Below, in pieces: positions 49,484 to 49,904 of a DNA stretch of 49,904 nucleotides (its first letter is position 1; each line of letters starts with the position of its first letter). The DNA is taken from NCBI RefSeq assembly GCF_002979865.1, contig NZ_PCPZ01000010.1, positions 1 through 49,904 of the forward strand. Reading direction: 5' to 3'. Source of the DNA: Arthrobacter sp. MYb214 (lineage in GTDB: Bacteria > Actinomycetota > Actinomycetes > Actinomycetales > Micrococcaceae). The position numbers and the translations under genes were made by a program. Under the pieces are notes generated by a model. That model was given only the letters and a program-made list of their open reading frames with translations. It searched no databases and was not told the DNA's origin.

Positions 49484-49561
49484 GTCGCAGGATGCTGCGC
49501 AAAGCCGGTGGCGTCGAGCGGCATTAAGCCATGAGTACGCGCAATGGTTGCTTGCCGGGAG

Positions 49562-49904
49562 TCAGGCTGCGATGTCTTCAGGGCCATCCTTGGGCTTCAG
49601 CCGTTCCTTGAGCTGCTGTATCCATTTCGAGTCGCGTCTCAATTGCGGGAACGGCTTGTGCGCGTAGCCCGTAGCTGGCGGCGCGGTGGACTTGTAGGAC
49701 ATCGCCGAGCCGGGACAGATCATGATGGTGTGGCCGTTGCCGTAGGTCGTGTATTCGTACCAGCCGGCGGCTTCCTTGGCCTTGTTGCAACTAGCGCAGC
49801 GGCCATCGCCGTTGAAGACGGTGCTCCTGCCTCCGCGGGCGTATTGCTTGACGTGGTCTATTTCCTCCACGATGCCGTCGCAGAACGGGGTGCGGCAGTG
49901 CCGG
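49562..49904 (-). CDS. HNH endonuclease domain protein, 5' end outside window
   Basis: The frame is open from the stop at 49562 to the window edge. The readable C-terminal part has the HNH core: HCRTPFCDG, then EEIDHVKQYARGGRSTVFNGDGRCASCNKAKEAAGW, i.e. Cys-x4-Cys, the DHV histidine, and the CxxCN pair. This is the C-terminal domain of the DUF222-HNH (13E12-like) proteins found in many copies in actinobacterial genomes, but the N-terminal DUF222 part lies beyond 49904, so the family assignment is provisional. About 70 further residues after the HNH are basic and unremarkable. Confidence 0.85.
   Translation of the reverse strand, partial: RHCRTPFCDGIVEEIDHVKQYARGGRSTVFNGDGRCASCNKAKEAAGWYEYTTYGNGHTIMICPGSAMSYKSTAPPATGYAHKPFPQLRRDSKWIQQLKERLKPKDGPEDIAA

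Noticed and set aside
46647-49502. 951-residue open frame antisense to the dehydrogenase gene
   Set aside because: High-GC codon bias leaves long antisense frames open. The translation is a His/Gly/Val/Gln-rich shadow with no motif, and the sense frame has FAD and Fe-S signatures.
1-49904. CRISPR arrays, insertion sequences, integrases or phage genes
   Set aside because: No repeat-spacer arrays, transposase or integrase motifs were found; the single HNH fragment at the right edge is of the common chromosomal DUF222-like type.

Overview
The window is a chromosomal segment of a high-GC Gram-positive actinobacterium, most likely a Micrococcaceae member of the Arthrobacter/Glutamicibacter group. 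This is inferred from lysS-lsr2-clpC synteny, an Lsr2 nucleoid protein, ClpC, a free-standing ArgA-type acetyltransferase, DisA beside RadA, frequent GTG/TTG starts and several apparently leaderless genes. Nothing looks like a prophage, IS element, integron or CRISPR array. Gene density is close to 90 percent; the only gap above 300 bases is 32337-32838.

Layout. 1-7.8 kb: cytoplasmic M13 metallopeptidase, lysS with a 55-residue membrane protein fused to its 3' end by an embedded ribosome site, lsr2, clpC, and a small membrane protein. 7.8-10.4 kb: four-gene minus-strand operon MFS transporter - AraC regulator - VOC protein - DUF1801 protein. 10.5-17.2 kb: amino-acid N-acetyltransferase, DUF1206 membrane protein, and a genome-maintenance group (mutY, disA, radA) with an FUSC membrane protein. 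17.2-24.1 kb: phosphate region, with a PHO box ahead of pstS-pstC-pstA-pstB and, in opposite orientation, a DUF47/PhoU-like protein with a divergent PiT permease; between them lies a small membrane protein/XRE regulator pair preceded by three tandem 17-bp operator-like repeats.

24.3-32.3 kb: mixed minus-strand genes (MFS, tRNA-Lys on plus, dienelactone hydrolase, ABC-F protein, CPBP-like protein, menG, and an ArsR-SRPBCC pair with a palindrome over the ArsR start codon). 32.8-35.2 kb: a TetR repressor with a textbook LmrA/YxaF-type operator in its own promoter, translationally coupled to an unusual SDR-alpha/beta-hydrolase fusion. 35.3-40.0 kb: an aldehyde/alcohol oxidation cluster (GAF regulator, aldehyde dehydrogenase, zinc alcohol dehydrogenase, DUF779 protein). 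40.0-41.5 kb: pyrimidine-dimer glycosylase and meso-diaminopimelate dehydrogenase.

41.5-45.3 kb is the most interesting block: a reactive-sulfur (persulfide/sulfide) detoxification operon. It encodes a CstB-like persulfide dioxygenase-rhodanese fusion, a rhodanese-DUF2892 protein, a TauE/SafE exporter, a thioredoxin, a CstR-like sensor that has both family cysteines but lacks the copper-binding histidine, and a previously easy-to-miss 52-residue cysteine-rich protein. Two 16-bp ATAC...GTAT operator sites flank a perfect -35 hexamer. 45.3-49.4 kb: a GntR/FCD regulator with a downstream small protein, divergent from a large FAD/Fe-S D-lactate-type dehydrogenase, with a symmetric nested palindrome between them. 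The window ends inside the 3' part of an HNH endonuclease gene on the minus strand.
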